A stretch of DNA of 64,000 nucleotides from Teichococcus aestuarii (GCF_003116135.1 NZ_PDOA01000012.1:84247-148246); one strand, 5' to 3'. Counted from the first letter of the stretch, positions 52,331 through 60,850 are shown. Numbers and translations: made by a program. The notes: generated from the sequence alone by a model not told the origin.

Positions 52331-53107
52331 TCAGGGCATGAACTGCCCGCCATTCACGTTCAGCACCTGGCCGGTGATGTAGCCGCTGCAGGCGTGCGAG
52401 GCGAGGAACAGGAAGGCCGGCGCGCATTCCTCCGGCCGGCCGAAGCGCCCCATCGGGATGCCCTTGGAGATGTTCGCCTTCACCTCCTCGGTTTTGTCGG
52501 CGTGGAAGGCGGTGTCGAAGGTGCCGGGCGAGACGGTGTTGAAGCGGATGCCGTCGGCGGTGTGGAAGTTCACCCAGTTCTTCTGGATGTTGTGCAGGAA
52601 GGCCTTGGCCGCGCCGTAGAGGCTGGCGCCGGGGCCGCCGCCCGCATCGGCCGCGATCGAGCCGACCAGGATGACGGCGCTGGTCTGCCCGCTCTGCGCC
52701 GCCGCGGCCTTCAGGTGGGGCAGGGCGGCGCGCGTCACGGCGAGGGCCGAATAGGCGTTCACGTCCATCACCGTCTCGTAGAAGGCGCGGTCGATCTCGG
52801 CCAGCGGCTTGCGGCCGACCAGCCCGCCGGCATTGTTCACCAGCACGTCGATGCCGCCGAAGCGGGCGGCGAACGCCTCCACCATCGACTGCGCCGCGCC
52901 CTCATCGGCGGCATCGCCCTGGAAGAAGGCGGCCTCGCCCTCCAGCGCGTTCAGCCGCGCCAGCGTGGCCTCGAGGTCGGCCGGCACCTTGCGGCCGTTC
53001 AGCCCGACCTTGGCGCCGGCGCGCACGAAGGCCTCGGCCGCCGCCAGGCCGATGCCCTGGGTGGAGCCGGTGATCAGGACGCGGCGGCCCTTCAGGTCGT
53101 GGAACAT
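52331..53107 (-). CDS. Short-chain dehydrogenase/reductase
   Basis: ATG 53107 is preferred because GGAG lies six bases before it; another ATG at 53119 would add four residues. The 258-residue classical SDR has the cofactor motif RVLITGSTQGIGLAAAEAF, then IDVLVNNAGGLVG, and the catalytic Tyr/Lys in GASLYGAAKAFLHN. It ends in SGYITGQVLNVNGGQFMP, usual for sugar or polyol dehydrogenases and FabG-like enzymes. The substrate is unknown. It is encoded 167 bases upstream of the hydantoinase gene and divergent from iclR, whose intergenic region has repeated CCACTATTTG sites. Confidence 0.88.
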   Translation of the reverse strand: MFHDLKGRRVLITGSTQGIGLAAAEAFVRAGAKVGLNGRKVPADLEATLARLNALEGEAAFFQGDAADEGAAQSMVEAFAARFGGIDVLVNNAGGLVGRKPLAEIDRAFYETVMDVNAYSALAVTRAALPHLKAAAAQSGQTSAVILVGSIAADAGGGPGASLYGAAKAFLHNIQKNWVNFHTADGIRFNTVSPGTFDTAFHADKTEEVKANISKGIPMGRFGRPEECAPAFLFLASHACSGYITGQVLNVNGGQFMP

Positions 53108-53197
53108 GCTGCTCTCCATGCGCTGCGGCCCGGCGCGGAACGGCGGGCATCGGGTGGTGCGGCGGGGCGGGCGGGCCCATTTTCCTCGCCGAAACTC

Positions 53198-53207
53198 TCA
53201 AATAGTG
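53198..53207 (-). promoter_or_regulatory. CCACTATTTG site, inverted copy near the SDR promoter
   Basis: The minus strand reads CCACTATTTG at 53207-53198. The same 10-mer occurs in the other orientation at 53326-53335. It is 91 bases upstream of the SDR ATG and probably an operator of the divergent IclR regulator. Confidence 0.55.
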
Positions 53208-53325
53208 GTAATAGAGTAAATTATATGAGGCATAGCTAGGCGGCCGGCCAGAGGGCCGTCAAGCGCAAGCCGCGGCCCAGCCACCCCGGCGGGCTGCGGA
53301 ATCAGGGAGGATGGGAGATAAACTC

Positions 53326-53360
53326 CCACTATTTGGAACATGTATCATCTATTTGACACA
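53326..53360 (+). promoter_or_regulatory. Two direct CTATTTG repeats before the IclR-type gene
   Basis: CTATTTGGAACA (53329-53340) and CTATTTGACACA (53349-53360) repeat with a 20-base period, two helical turns; the first is part of CCACTATTTG (53326). The pair ends 31 bases before the IclR ATG. The spacing is what cooperative binding of regulator dimers would give. Confidence 0.6.
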
Positions 53361-53391
53361 ACAATCCCACTGCGCCTAAGCAGCCGGCGTC

Positions 53392-54210
53392 ATGGCAATG
53401 GCTGAACCGGTGGACGGCACGAGGATGGAGAGCGAGGCCGGGCGGCCCCAGGCCGCCGGCACGCAGACCCTGCTGCGCGGGCTGAAGGTGCTGGAATGCG
53501 TCGCCGGCGGCATCTGCGACGTGCAGGGCATCGCCGCCGCGCTGGGCACACCGCGCAGCACGACGCACCGCATCCTCAACAGCCTGGTGACGGCGAAGTA
53601 CCTGCACCACCTGCCGCACAAGGGCTACCTGCTGGGCCCGATGCCGATCCATCTCGGCAACCGGGCGCTGGAGCAGCGGCCGCTGGTGGCGCTGGCCCAG
53701 CCGCATTGCGAGGCGCTGGCGCGGCAGACCGGAGACACGGTGCATCTCGGCGTGGCGGACGGCGCGGAGGTCGTCTACCTCGTCAAGATCACCAGCACGC
53801 GTGGCTTCGAGATGCGCTCGCGCGTCGGGCAGCGCATGCCGCTGGCCACCACGGGCATCGGCAAGGCGCTGATGCTGGGCGTGCCGCCGCAGCGCTGGCG
53901 CGCGCTCTACGACGCCGCCATCGCGCTGAACGCGCGCCACCCCGAGCGCCCCGCGCCGACCCCCTGGCCGCTCTACGAGGAGCGGATGCGCGCCTATCTG
54001 GCGCGCGACGTGGTGTTCGACCTGGAGGAGAACGAGGTGGGCATCCGCTGCGCCGGCGCGCCGGTGTGCGAGGTGGGCGGGCGTGTCAGCGCCGCCATCA
54101 GCGTCGCCAGCGCCATCCCCTTCATGCCGGAGGAGCGGCTGGAGGAGATCGCGCCGCTGGTGCGCGCCGCCGCCGATGACATTTCCCGCGAGCTGGGCTG
54201 GAGCCGCTGA
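53392..54210 (+). CDS. IclR-family transcriptional regulator
   Basis: The 272-residue product has an IclR winged helix (TLLRGLKVLECVAGGICDVQ, then GIAAALGTPRSTTHRILNSL) and the IclR effector domain (GDTVHLGVADGAEVVYLVKI, then GKALMLGVPPQRWRALYDAA, then ISVASAIPFMPEERLEEIAP). An alternative ATG occurs six bases later. The stop codon overlaps the dgoK ATG (TGATG), so regulator and kinase are translationally coupled. It probably governs the downstream sugar-acid operon and the divergent SDR-hydantoinase pair through the repeated CTATTTG sites. Confidence 0.9.
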   Translation: MAMAEPVDGTRMESEAGRPQAAGTQTLLRGLKVLECVAGGICDVQGIAAALGTPRSTTHRILNSLVTAKYLHHLPHKGYLLGPMPIHLGNRALEQRPLVALAQPHCEALARQTGDTVHLGVADGAEVVYLVKITSTRGFEMRSRVGQRMPLATTGIGKALMLGVPPQRWRALYDAAIALNARHPERPAPTPWPLYEERMRAYLARDVVFDLEENEVGIRCAGAPVCEVGGRVSAAISVASAIPFMPEERLEEIAPLVRAAADDISRELGWSR

Positions 54211-55214
54211 TGTCGCCGACCGTCGATCCCGTCCTGATCGCGCTCGACTGGGGCACGTCGAGCTTCCGCGCCTTCCTGATGGGCCAGGGCGCCACGGTGC
54301 TGGACCAGCGCGGCAGCGCCGAGGGCATCACCAACCTGCCGCGCCCCGGCGCGGAGGGCTTCGTGGACGTGTTCGCCGCGCAATGCGGCGCCTGGCTGGC
54401 GCGCTGGCCCGGCCTGCCGGTGGTGGCCGGCGGCATGGTGGGCAGCGCCCAGGGCTGGCGCGAGGCACCCTACGCCGAATGCCCCGCCGACCTCTCCGGC
54501 CTGGCCCGCGCGGCAGTGGAGGTGGAAGCCCCCGGCGCCCGCATCCTGATCGCCCCCGGCGTGCTCAGCGCCCCGGCGTACGGCGCGCCGGACGTCATCC
54601 GCGGCGAGGAGATCCAGGTGGCCGGCGCGCTGCAGGCGCATCCGGCGCTGGCGGCGCGGGCGCGCTTCCTGATGCCCGGCACCCATTCCAAGTGGGTGTC
54701 GCTGGAGGCTGGCCGCATCACCGGCTTCGCCACCTACATGACGGGCGAGCTGTTCGCCGTGCTGTGCCGCCACTCCCTGCTCGGCCGGCTGATGCCGGAG
54801 GGGGAGCAGGCCGCGCCGGAGGCGGCGGCGGAAGCCTTCGCCCTCGGCCTGCGCATGGCGCGGGAGAGCGGGCCGGGCGACCTGGCGCACCAGCTCTTCG
54901 CCACCCGCACCCTCGGCCTGACGAAGCGCCTGCCCCCCGCCGCCCTGGCCGATTTCCTCTCCGGCCTGCTGATCGGGCACGAGGTCGTCTCCGGCCTCGC
55001 CCATACCGGCGCGGCCGAGGCGGGGCTGCCGCTGGCGCTGATCGGCGAGGGCACGCTCTGCCGCCGCTACGCCGCCGTGCTGGAGAGCCTCGGCGCGCCG
55101 CCCGCCCTGCTGCTCGGCAACACCGCGCCGGCCGGCCTGTTCCAGTTCGCCATCGCCGCCGGGCTGGTCCGGCCCGCGCCCGCCGCCAACACGGCCGAGG
55201 AGGCCGCGCCATGA
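54210..55214 (+). CDS. dgoK: 2-dehydro-3-deoxygalactonokinase
   Basis: The 334-residue DgoK-family kinase begins VLIALDWGTSSFRAFLMGQG (phosphate-binding segment). It has VVAGGMVGSAQGWREAPYAE, RILIAPGVLSAPAYGAPDVI, RGEEIQVAGAL and LMPGTHSKWVSLEAGRITGF, all characteristic. It phosphorylates 2-keto-3-deoxygalactonate in the De Ley-Doudoroff pathway. It is coupled at both ends: the IclR stop overlaps its ATG, and its stop overlaps the dgoA ATG (ATGA). Galactonate dehydratase (DgoD) is not encoded in the window. Confidence 0.93.
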   Translation: MSPTVDPVLIALDWGTSSFRAFLMGQGATVLDQRGSAEGITNLPRPGAEGFVDVFAAQCGAWLARWPGLPVVAGGMVGSAQGWREAPYAECPADLSGLARAAVEVEAPGARILIAPGVLSAPAYGAPDVIRGEEIQVAGALQAHPALAARARFLMPGTHSKWVSLEAGRITGFATYMTGELFAVLCRHSLLGRLMPEGEQAAPEAAAEAFALGLRMARESGPGDLAHQLFATRTLGLTKRLPPAALADFLSGLLIGHEVVSGLAHTGAAEAGLPLALIGEGTLCRRYAAVLESLGAPPALLLGNTAPAGLFQFAIAAGLVRPAPAANTAEEAAP

Positions 55215-55864
55215 CCGAATCTTCTCATGCCCCCCGCTTCGACGCGGCGCTGGCCAGCCTGCCCCTCATCGCCATCCTGCGCGGCCTGCGGCCGGAGGAG
55301 AGCGAGGCGGTGGCCTCGGTGCTGTACGAGGCCGGCTTCCGCCTGATCGAGGTGCCGCTGAACTCGCCCGAGCCGTTCGACAGCATCGCGCGGGTGCGCC
55401 GCCTGCTGCCGCCGGACGCGCTGGTGGGCGCCGGCACGGTGACGCGGGTGGCGGAGGTGGAGCGCCTCGCCGCCCTCGGCGCCGAGCTGGTGGTGATGCC
55501 GCATGCCGACACGGCGGTGATCGGCGCGGCGGCGCGGGCCGGGCTGCTCTGCACCCCCGGCATCGCGACGCCGACCGAGGCCTTCGCGGCGCTCGCCGCC
55601 GGCGCGGCCGCGCTGAAGCTGTTCCCCGCCGAGCTGGTGGGGCCGCCGGTGCTGAAGGCGATGCGCGCCGTGCTGCCGCGCGGCACGCGGCTGCTGCCGG
55701 TGGGGGGCATCACCCCCACCACCATGCGGCCCTTCCTGGCCGCCGGCGCCGCCGGCTTCGGCCTCGGCTCGGCACTCTACGCGCCCGGCATGACGGCGGC
55801 GGAGGTGGCGGAACGCGCCCGCGCCTTCACCGCCGCCTGGCGGCAGGAAGCCGCCACGCCCTGA
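55211..55864 (+). CDS. dgoA: 2-dehydro-3-deoxy-6-phosphogalactonate aldolase
   Basis: ATG 55211 gives 217 residues, the usual KDPGal/KDPG aldolase size; the long upstream open frame is a shadow of dgoK. Motifs are PLIAILRGLRPEESEAVASV (catalytic Glu region), LVGAGTVTRVAEVERLAALG, MPHADTAVIGAAARAGLLCT and the Schiff-base Lys in AAALKLFPAELVGPPVLKAM. It splits the DgoK product to pyruvate and glyceraldehyde-3-phosphate. A strong hairpin separates it from the TctC gene. Confidence 0.93.
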   Translation: MTESSHAPRFDAALASLPLIAILRGLRPEESEAVASVLYEAGFRLIEVPLNSPEPFDSIARVRRLLPPDALVGAGTVTRVAEVERLAALGAELVVMPHADTAVIGAAARAGLLCTPGIATPTEAFAALAAGAAALKLFPAELVGPPVLKAMRAVLPRGTRLLPVGGITPTTMRPFLAAGAAGFGLGSALYAPGMTAAEVAERARAFTAAWRQEAATP

Positions 55865-55870
55865 GACCCC

Positions 55871-55920
55871 GCCCGGCCGGCATGACGGCAGCAGGCCCAA
55901 GACCTGCGGGCCGGCCGGGC
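55871..55920 (+). terminator. Nested hairpin between dgoA and tctC
   Basis: GCCCGGCCGGC (55871-55881) and GCCGGCCGGGC (55910-55920) are perfect 11-bp arms. Inside, GCAGG (55891-55895) can pair with CCTGC (55902-55906). It may partially end the regulator-kinase-aldolase transcript, with the transport genes having their own promoter or read-through. Confidence 0.5.
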
Positions 55921-55979
55921 TTCCCCTCCTTCGCCCTCGCTTTCCACGAGGGCCCCACCGCTTCCGGGAGATGATTTCC

Positions 55980-56951
55980 ATGGAACTGACCCACCGCTCC
56001 AAGCTCAAGCTGCTGGCCGGCCTCGGCGCCGCCGCCATCCTGCCGGCCGGCCCCGCTCTGGCCCAGGGCTACCCGCGCCGCCCGGTCGAGCTGATCGTGC
56101 CCTTCGCCCCCGGCGGCGGCACCGACCTCGTGGCGCGCGCCTTCGCCGATGCCGCCAAGGCGCATCTGGAGCGCGGCATCGGCGTGGTGAACCGCACCGG
56201 CGGCGGCGGCGCGGTGGGCCTGTCGGAAATTATGGCGGCGCGGCCGGATGGCTACAAGATCGGCCTCGGCACCGTCGAGCTGGCGATGCTGCCGCATATG
56301 GGGCTGGTCCGCTTCTCGGCCGACGACTTCCTGCCCGTCGCCCGGCTGAACGCCGAGCCCAGCGCGGTGACGGTGAAGGCCGACGCCCCCTGGAAGACCC
56401 TGGGCGAGTATCTGGAACACGCCAAGGCCAACCCGGGCAAGATCCGCGTCGGCAATTCCGGCACCGGCGCCATCTGGCACCTGGCCACCGAGGCGCTGGC
56501 CGACAAGCTCGGCCTCCGCTTCAACAACATCCCCTATGAGGGCGCGGCCCCGGCGGTGACGGCGCTGCTCGGCGGCCATATCGAGGCGGTCGCGGTCAGC
56601 CCGGCGGAGGTCTCGGCGCAGGTGCAGGCGGGCCAGATGCGCATCCTCGGCGTGATGGCCGAGCAGCGGCTGGAGGCCTTCCCGGACGTGCCGACCTTCC
56701 GCGAGAGCGGCACGGACCTGGCCATCGGCACCTGGCGCGGCATCTTCGTGCCCAAGCGCACGCCGGCGGAGGTGGTGGAGACGCTGCGCCAGGTGGCGCG
56801 CCGCACCGCCGAGGAGCAGGCCTTCCGCGACACGCTGAAGAAGCTGAACCTCACCTGGGCCTATCTCGACGGCCCGCAATTCGCCGAGCAGGTCAAGGCG
56901 GAGGACGCCACCTTCAAGGCCCTGATGACCCGCATCGGCCTCGCGCGCTGA
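55980..56951 (+). CDS. tctC: Tripartite tricarboxylate transporter receptor (TctC)
   Basis: ATG 55980 is chosen because GGGAG lies at proper distance; the ATG at 55971 would abut it. The 323-residue receptor has a signal peptide (KLLAGLGAAAILPAGPALAQ) and Bug-family segments: RRPVELIVPFAPGGGTDLVA, then IGVVNRTGGGGAVGLSEIMA, then IRVGNSGTGAIWHLATEALA and FNNIPYEGAAPAVTALLGGH. It captures a carboxylate in the periplasm for the TctAB permease encoded next. Its place beside dgoK/dgoA suggests a hexonate such as galactonate as ligand (inference). Confidence 0.93.
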   Translation: MELTHRSKLKLLAGLGAAAILPAGPALAQGYPRRPVELIVPFAPGGGTDLVARAFADAAKAHLERGIGVVNRTGGGGAVGLSEIMAARPDGYKIGLGTVELAMLPHMGLVRFSADDFLPVARLNAEPSAVTVKADAPWKTLGEYLEHAKANPGKIRVGNSGTGAIWHLATEALADKLGLRFNNIPYEGAAPAVTALLGGHIEAVAVSPAEVSAQVQAGQMRILGVMAEQRLEAFPDVPTFRESGTDLAIGTWRGIFVPKRTPAEVVETLRQVARRTAEEQAFRDTLKKLNLTWAYLDGPQFAEQVKAEDATFKALMTRIGLAR

Positions 56952-56957
56952 AGGCGG

Positions 56958-56992
56958 CGCCGCCCGCGCCGGCCCTGCCGGCACGGGCGGCG
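56958..56992 (+). terminator. Intercistronic stem-loop between tctC and tctB
   Basis: CGCCGCCCG (56958-56966) pairs with CGGGCGGCG (56984-56992), and after a mismatch GCCGGC pairs with GCCGGC (56968-56973 and 56977-56982). Such structures after binding-protein genes usually protect the upstream message or reduce expression of the membrane subunits. Confidence 0.5.
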
Positions 56993-57010
56993 TTCCCAGG
57001 AGGGTTACCC

Positions 57011-57514
57011 ATGAGCGACCAAACCGCCCCGCAGGACGGCGCCGCCGTCCAGAGCCGGGCCGACCGGCTGGCGCATCTCGTCATCGTGGCGCTGATGGGC
57101 GCCGTGGCCGTCGGCGTGATCGTCACCGCGCTGGGCTTCCCCGCCTCGCCCGATCCCAACGACGTCGGTCCTGCGCGCTTCCCCATCCTCTACGCCACGG
57201 GGCTGCTGGGGCTGCTCGGCATCCTGCTGGCGCAGACGCTGCGGCAGCCGGTGGCCGAGGTGGCCGCGCCGGAGCGGCGGCATTACGGCCGCGTCGCCCT
57301 CGGCATGCTGCTGATGCTGGGCGCGCTGCTGGCGATCGGCACGGTCGGCTACTTCCCCACGGCCTTCGTGCTGCTGGCCGGGCTGATGGCGCTGATGGGC
57401 CAGCGCAGCCTGGTGTGGAACCCGGTGCTGGCCCTGGCCATCACCGCCGCCATCTACATCCTGTTCGACTACGGCCTGAACGTCCCGCTGCCGCCCGGCA
57501 GCCTGTTCGAATAG
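57011..57514 (+). CDS. tctB: Tripartite tricarboxylate transporter small subunit (TctB)
   Basis: The 167-residue product has about four membrane helices: LAHLVIVALMGAVAVGVIVT, FPILYATGLLGLLGILLAQT, ALGMLLMLGALLAIGTVGYF and NPVLALAITAAIYILFDYGL. These match the TctB topology, including the DPNDVGPARFPILYA loop. An AGGAGGG ribosome site lies just upstream. It sits between tctC and tctA and forms the membrane complex with TctA. The sequence of small subunits is poorly conserved, so the call rests on topology plus context. Confidence 0.88.
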   Translation: MSDQTAPQDGAAVQSRADRLAHLVIVALMGAVAVGVIVTALGFPASPDPNDVGPARFPILYATGLLGLLGILLAQTLRQPVAEVAAPERRHYGRVALGMLLMLGALLAIGTVGYFPTAFVLLAGLMALMGQRSLVWNPVLALAITAAIYILFDYGLNVPLPPGSLFE

Positions 57515-57550
57515 CGGCACCCCCACGCACCGCCCGGGAACCCTCTGTCC

Positions 57551-59080
57551 ATGGACAACCTGCACCTGCTGTGGGGGGGCGTGCAGACCCTCGCCACCCA
57601 CCCGACGGCCATCCTGCTCTCCATCTTCGGCGTGGCGGCCGGCATCGTCATCGGCGCCCTGCCGGGGCTGACGGCGACGATGGGCGTCGCCATCCTGCTG
57701 CCCTTCACCTTCAGCATGGACCCAGTCTCCGGCCTGCTGATGATCTCGGGCGTGTTCTTCGGCGGCATCTATGGCGGCTCCATCCCCGCCATCCTGCTGC
57801 GCATCCCCGGCACCCCGGCGGCGGCGGCCACCGCGATCGACGGCTACGCCCTGGCGCAGAAGGGGCAGGCGGGGCTGGCGCTCGGCGTCGCCACCATCTC
57901 CTCCTTCATCGGCGGCACGCTCAGCGTGCTGATCCTGATCTTCCTGGCCCCCATCCTGGCCGGCTTCGCGCTGAAGTTCAGCGCCTCGGAAACCTTCGCG
58001 CTCGCCGTGTTCGGCCTCTCCATCATCGCCAGCATCTCGGGCGATTCCCTGGTGAAGGGGCTGATCGCGGGCTTCGCCGGGCTGCTGGTGGCCAGCATCG
58101 GGCTGGATCCGATGGGCGGCTTCCCGCGCTTCACCGCCGGCTACACGGAGCTGTTCACCGTCCCCTTCATCCCGGTGATGATCGGCCTCTTCGCCGCGGC
58201 CGAGGTGTTCAAGTCGATGGAGGAGGGCGAGCTGCGTGCCCGCGCCATGGCGCAGATCGGCCGGCTGCTGCCGAGCTGGCCGCAGCTGCGCGGCCTGACC
58301 GGCACGCTGCTGCGCTCGAGCGGCCTTGGCGCCTTCATCGGCGCGATCCCTGGCGCCGGCGCCGACATCGCGGCCTATGTCAGCTACAACGAGGCGCGCC
58401 GCTTCAGCCGCACGCCGGAGAATTTCGGCAAGGGCGAGATCGCCGCCATCTCCGCCTGCGAGGCCGGCGGCAATGCCTGCACCGGCGGCGCGCTGATGAC
58501 GATGATGACGCTCGGCATCCCGGGCGACGCCGTCACCGCCGTGATGATGGGCGCGCTGGTGGTGCAGGGGCTGCAGCCCGGCCCGCTGCTCTTCACCGAC
58601 CATGCCGAGCTGGTCTTCACCCTGCTGGCCGGCATGCTGTTCTGCTACCTGGTGCTGCTGGCGCTCGGCCTCGGCTCGCTGCGCTTCATCGGCCGCGTGC
58701 TGATGATGCCGCGCTCGGTGCTGATGCCGCTGGTGCTGCTGCTCTGCGTCGTTGGCGCCTATGCCATCAACAACAGCGTCTTCGACATCGGCATCATGCT
58801 GGCGGCGGGTGTCGTCGGCTACTTCATGCAGCGCTGGGGCTTCCCCGCCTCGCCGGTGGTGCTGGCGCTGATCATGGGGCCGATGGCCGAGGCCAGCTTC
58901 CGCCGCGCCCTCTCCCTCTCCAATGGCAGCTACGACTTCCTCTGGACGCGGCCGATCACCGTGGCGCTGCTGGCGCTGGCGGCGGTGACGCTGCTGCTGC
59001 CGCTGCTCCGCCGCCGCAAGGGCGGCGGGCCGGGCGGCACGCCGGAGGCGCTGCCGGCCACCGCCGCAGGCAAGGAATGA
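57551..59080 (+). CDS. tctA: Tripartite tricarboxylate transporter large permease (TctA)
   Basis: The 509-residue permease has about 12 membrane helices and conserved TctA segments: AGIVIGALPGLTATMGVAIL, ISGVFFGGIYGGSIPAILLR, IPGTPAAAATAIDGYALAQK, AIPGAGADIAAYVSYNEARR and MMTLGIPGDAVTAVMMGALV. It moves the substrate across the inner membrane with protons or sodium. The stop overlaps the ATG of the lactonase gene (59077-59080), tying transport to catabolism. Confidence 0.95.
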   Translation: MDNLHLLWGGVQTLATHPTAILLSIFGVAAGIVIGALPGLTATMGVAILLPFTFSMDPVSGLLMISGVFFGGIYGGSIPAILLRIPGTPAAAATAIDGYALAQKGQAGLALGVATISSFIGGTLSVLILIFLAPILAGFALKFSASETFALAVFGLSIIASISGDSLVKGLIAGFAGLLVASIGLDPMGGFPRFTAGYTELFTVPFIPVMIGLFAAAEVFKSMEEGELRARAMAQIGRLLPSWPQLRGLTGTLLRSSGLGAFIGAIPGAGADIAAYVSYNEARRFSRTPENFGKGEIAAISACEAGGNACTGGALMTMMTLGIPGDAVTAVMMGALVVQGLQPGPLLFTDHAELVFTLLAGMLFCYLVLLALGLGSLRFIGRVLMMPRSVLMPLVLLLCVVGAYAINNSVFDIGIMLAAGVVGYFMQRWGFPASPVVLALIMGPMAEASFRRALSLSNGSYDFLWTRPITVALLALAAVTLLLPLLRRRKGGGPGGTPEALPATAAGKE

Positions 59081-60027
59081 GCATGACCGTCGATATCCTG
59101 GAAATCGGCCCCGAGGCGCTGCTGCCGGGCCTCCGCAACGGCACCGGCGAGAGCCCCGTCTGGGACGCCGCGCGCGGCCGCTGGTACTGGACCGACATCC
59201 CCAACCGCATCCTCTACCGGCTGGACCCGGAGAGCCGCGCGCTGCGCAGCTGGCGCCTGGCCGAGGTGGCGGGCTGCCTGGCGCTGCGGCCGGATGGCGC
59301 TCGGCCAGGCCCCAACCCCAGCCTGGTCTGCGCCTGCCAGAGCGGCCTCTTCGCGGTGGAGCTGCCGGAGGCGGAGGGTGCGGAGGAGGCGGTGATGACC
59401 CGCCTCGCCAGCGTCGCCCACCCGCGCGAGGGGATGCGCTTCAACGACGGGCGCTGCGACCGGCAGGGCCGCTTCCTCGCCTCCACCATGGTGGGCGACA
59501 TCTCGCTCGCCGATCCCTCCGGCCGCTGGTACCGCCTCACCAGCGAGGGCGGGCTGGAGGAGGCCGGGCTGGGCGGGCTGATCGTGCCCAATGGCTCCGC
59601 CTTCAGTCCGGATGGCCGCACCTTCTACGCCTCCGGCACCCACCCGACGGAGCGCATGGTCTGGGCCCTCGACTACGACACGGAGACGGGCGCGCTTTCC
59701 AACCGCCGCGTCTTCGTCGACATGCGCGGCATGGTCGGGCGGCCGGACGGCGCCACGGTCGATGCCGAGGGCGGCTACTGGAGCTGCGCGCTGGACGAGG
59801 GCTGCATCAAGCGCTTCACGCCCGATGGCGTGCTGGACCGCATCGTCCGCGTGCCGATGAAGAAGCCCGCCATGTGCGCGCTGGGCGGGGCGGACGGGCA
59901 GACCATGCTCGTCACCTCGCTCAGCCGCGGCGGCGCCGACCTGGAGACGGACCCCGAGGGCGGCCGCGTGGCACTGTTCCGCCTGCCCGGCGTGCGCGCC
60001 ATCCCCGAGCCGCGCTTCGCCGGCTGA
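59077..60027 (+). CDS. SMP-30/gluconolactonase-family lactonase
   Basis: ATG 59077 (or 59083) gives about 316 residues. The SMP-30 beta-propeller is recognisable from NGTGESPVWDAARGRWYWTD (metal-binding Glu), then GMRFNDGRCDRQGRFLASTM (Asn/Asp), then GGLIVPNGSAFSPDGRTFYA and GGYWSCALDEGCIKRFTPDG. It hydrolyses aldonolactones to aldonates in the cytoplasm, usually after a sugar dehydrogenase. It overlaps tctA by four bases and precedes an SDR gene, fitting an aldose oxidation route. Confidence 0.9.
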   Translation: MSMTVDILEIGPEALLPGLRNGTGESPVWDAARGRWYWTDIPNRILYRLDPESRALRSWRLAEVAGCLALRPDGARPGPNPSLVCACQSGLFAVELPEAEGAEEAVMTRLASVAHPREGMRFNDGRCDRQGRFLASTMVGDISLADPSGRWYRLTSEGGLEEAGLGGLIVPNGSAFSPDGRTFYASGTHPTERMVWALDYDTETGALSNRRVFVDMRGMVGRPDGATVDAEGGYWSCALDEGCIKRFTPDGVLDRIVRVPMKKPAMCALGGADGQTMLVTSLSRGGADLETDPEGGRVALFRLPGVRAIPEPRFAG

Positions 60028-60034
60028 GGCGCGG

Positions 60035-60060
60035 GCGGCGGGGGGCTTGCCTCCCGCCGC
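60035..60060 (+). terminator. Hairpin between the lactonase and SDR genes
   Basis: GCGGCGGG (60035-60042) and CCCGCCGC (60053-60060) pair perfectly, and the stem can extend inward by G-T and G-C pairs. It starts eight bases after the lactonase stop and may give partial termination. Confidence 0.45.
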
Positions 60061-60109
60061 GGAAGGGCGGAGAGCTTGCGGCACCGCATCCGCCAGGGGA
60101 AGCCGCCCG

Positions 60110-60850
60110 ATGTCCAGCCGCCGCAAGATCATGTTGCTCACCGGGGCCAGCCGGGGCATCGGCCATGCCACGGTGAAGCGCTTCCAGGCGGAGGGGTGGC
60201 GCATCCTCACCGTCTCCCGCCAGCCCTTCTCGGAGGAGTGCCGCTGGCCGGAAGCGCGGGAGAGCCACATCCAGGCCGACCTGTCCGATCCCGCCGCGGT
60301 GGAGCGGCTGGTGGAGGAGGTGCGGGAACGCCTGCCGCAGGGCGAGCTGCACGCGCTGGTCAACAACGCCGGCATCTCGCCGAAGGGGGCGGGTGGCAGC
60401 CGCCTCGGCGCGCTGGACACCGACTACGCCACCTGGATGACGGTGTTCAACGTCAACCTGATCTCCACCGCGCTGCTGGCGCGCGGCCTGTTCCGGGAGC
60501 TGAGCGCGGCGCATGGCAGCGTGGTGAACGTCACCTCCATCGTCGGCTCGCGCGTGCATCCCTTCGCGGGCGCGGCCTATGCCTGCTCGAAGGCGGCGCT
60601 GGCGGCGCTGACGCGGGAGCTGGCCTTCGAGTTCGGCGCGCATGGCGTACGGGTGAACGCCATCGCCCCCGGCGAGATCGACACCGCCATCCTCTCCCCC
60701 GGCACGGAGGAGATCGTCGAGCGGCAGATCCCGATGCGCCGCCTGGGCAGCGCGGAGGAGGTGGCCAACACCATCCTCTTTCTCTGCTCCCCCGCCTCCT
60801 CCTACGTGAACGGGGCGGAGATCCACATCAATGGCGGCCAGCACGTCTGA
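60110..60850 (+). CDS. Short-chain dehydrogenase/reductase of the sugar-acid operon
   Basis: ATG 60110 has CAGGGGA nine or ten bases upstream. The 246-residue SDR carries KIMLLTGASRGIGHATVKRF, then HALVNNAGISPKGAGGSRLG, the active-site VNVTSIVGSRVHPFAGAAYA (Ser/Tyr) and CSKAALAALTRELAFEFGAH (Lys). It ends in SSYVNGAEIHINGGQHV. As last gene of the operon with a lactonase, it could be the aldose (galactose- or arabinose-like) dehydrogenase. The actual substrate cannot be read from sequence. Confidence 0.88.
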   Translation: MSSRRKIMLLTGASRGIGHATVKRFQAEGWRILTVSRQPFSEECRWPEARESHIQADLSDPAAVERLVEEVRERLPQGELHALVNNAGISPKGAGGSRLGALDTDYATWMTVFNVNLISTALLARGLFRELSAAHGSVVNVTSIVGSRVHPFAGAAYACSKAALAALTRELAFEFGAHGVRVNAIAPGEIDTAILSPGTEEIVERQIPMRRLGSAEEVANTILFLCSPASSYVNGAEIHINGGQHV

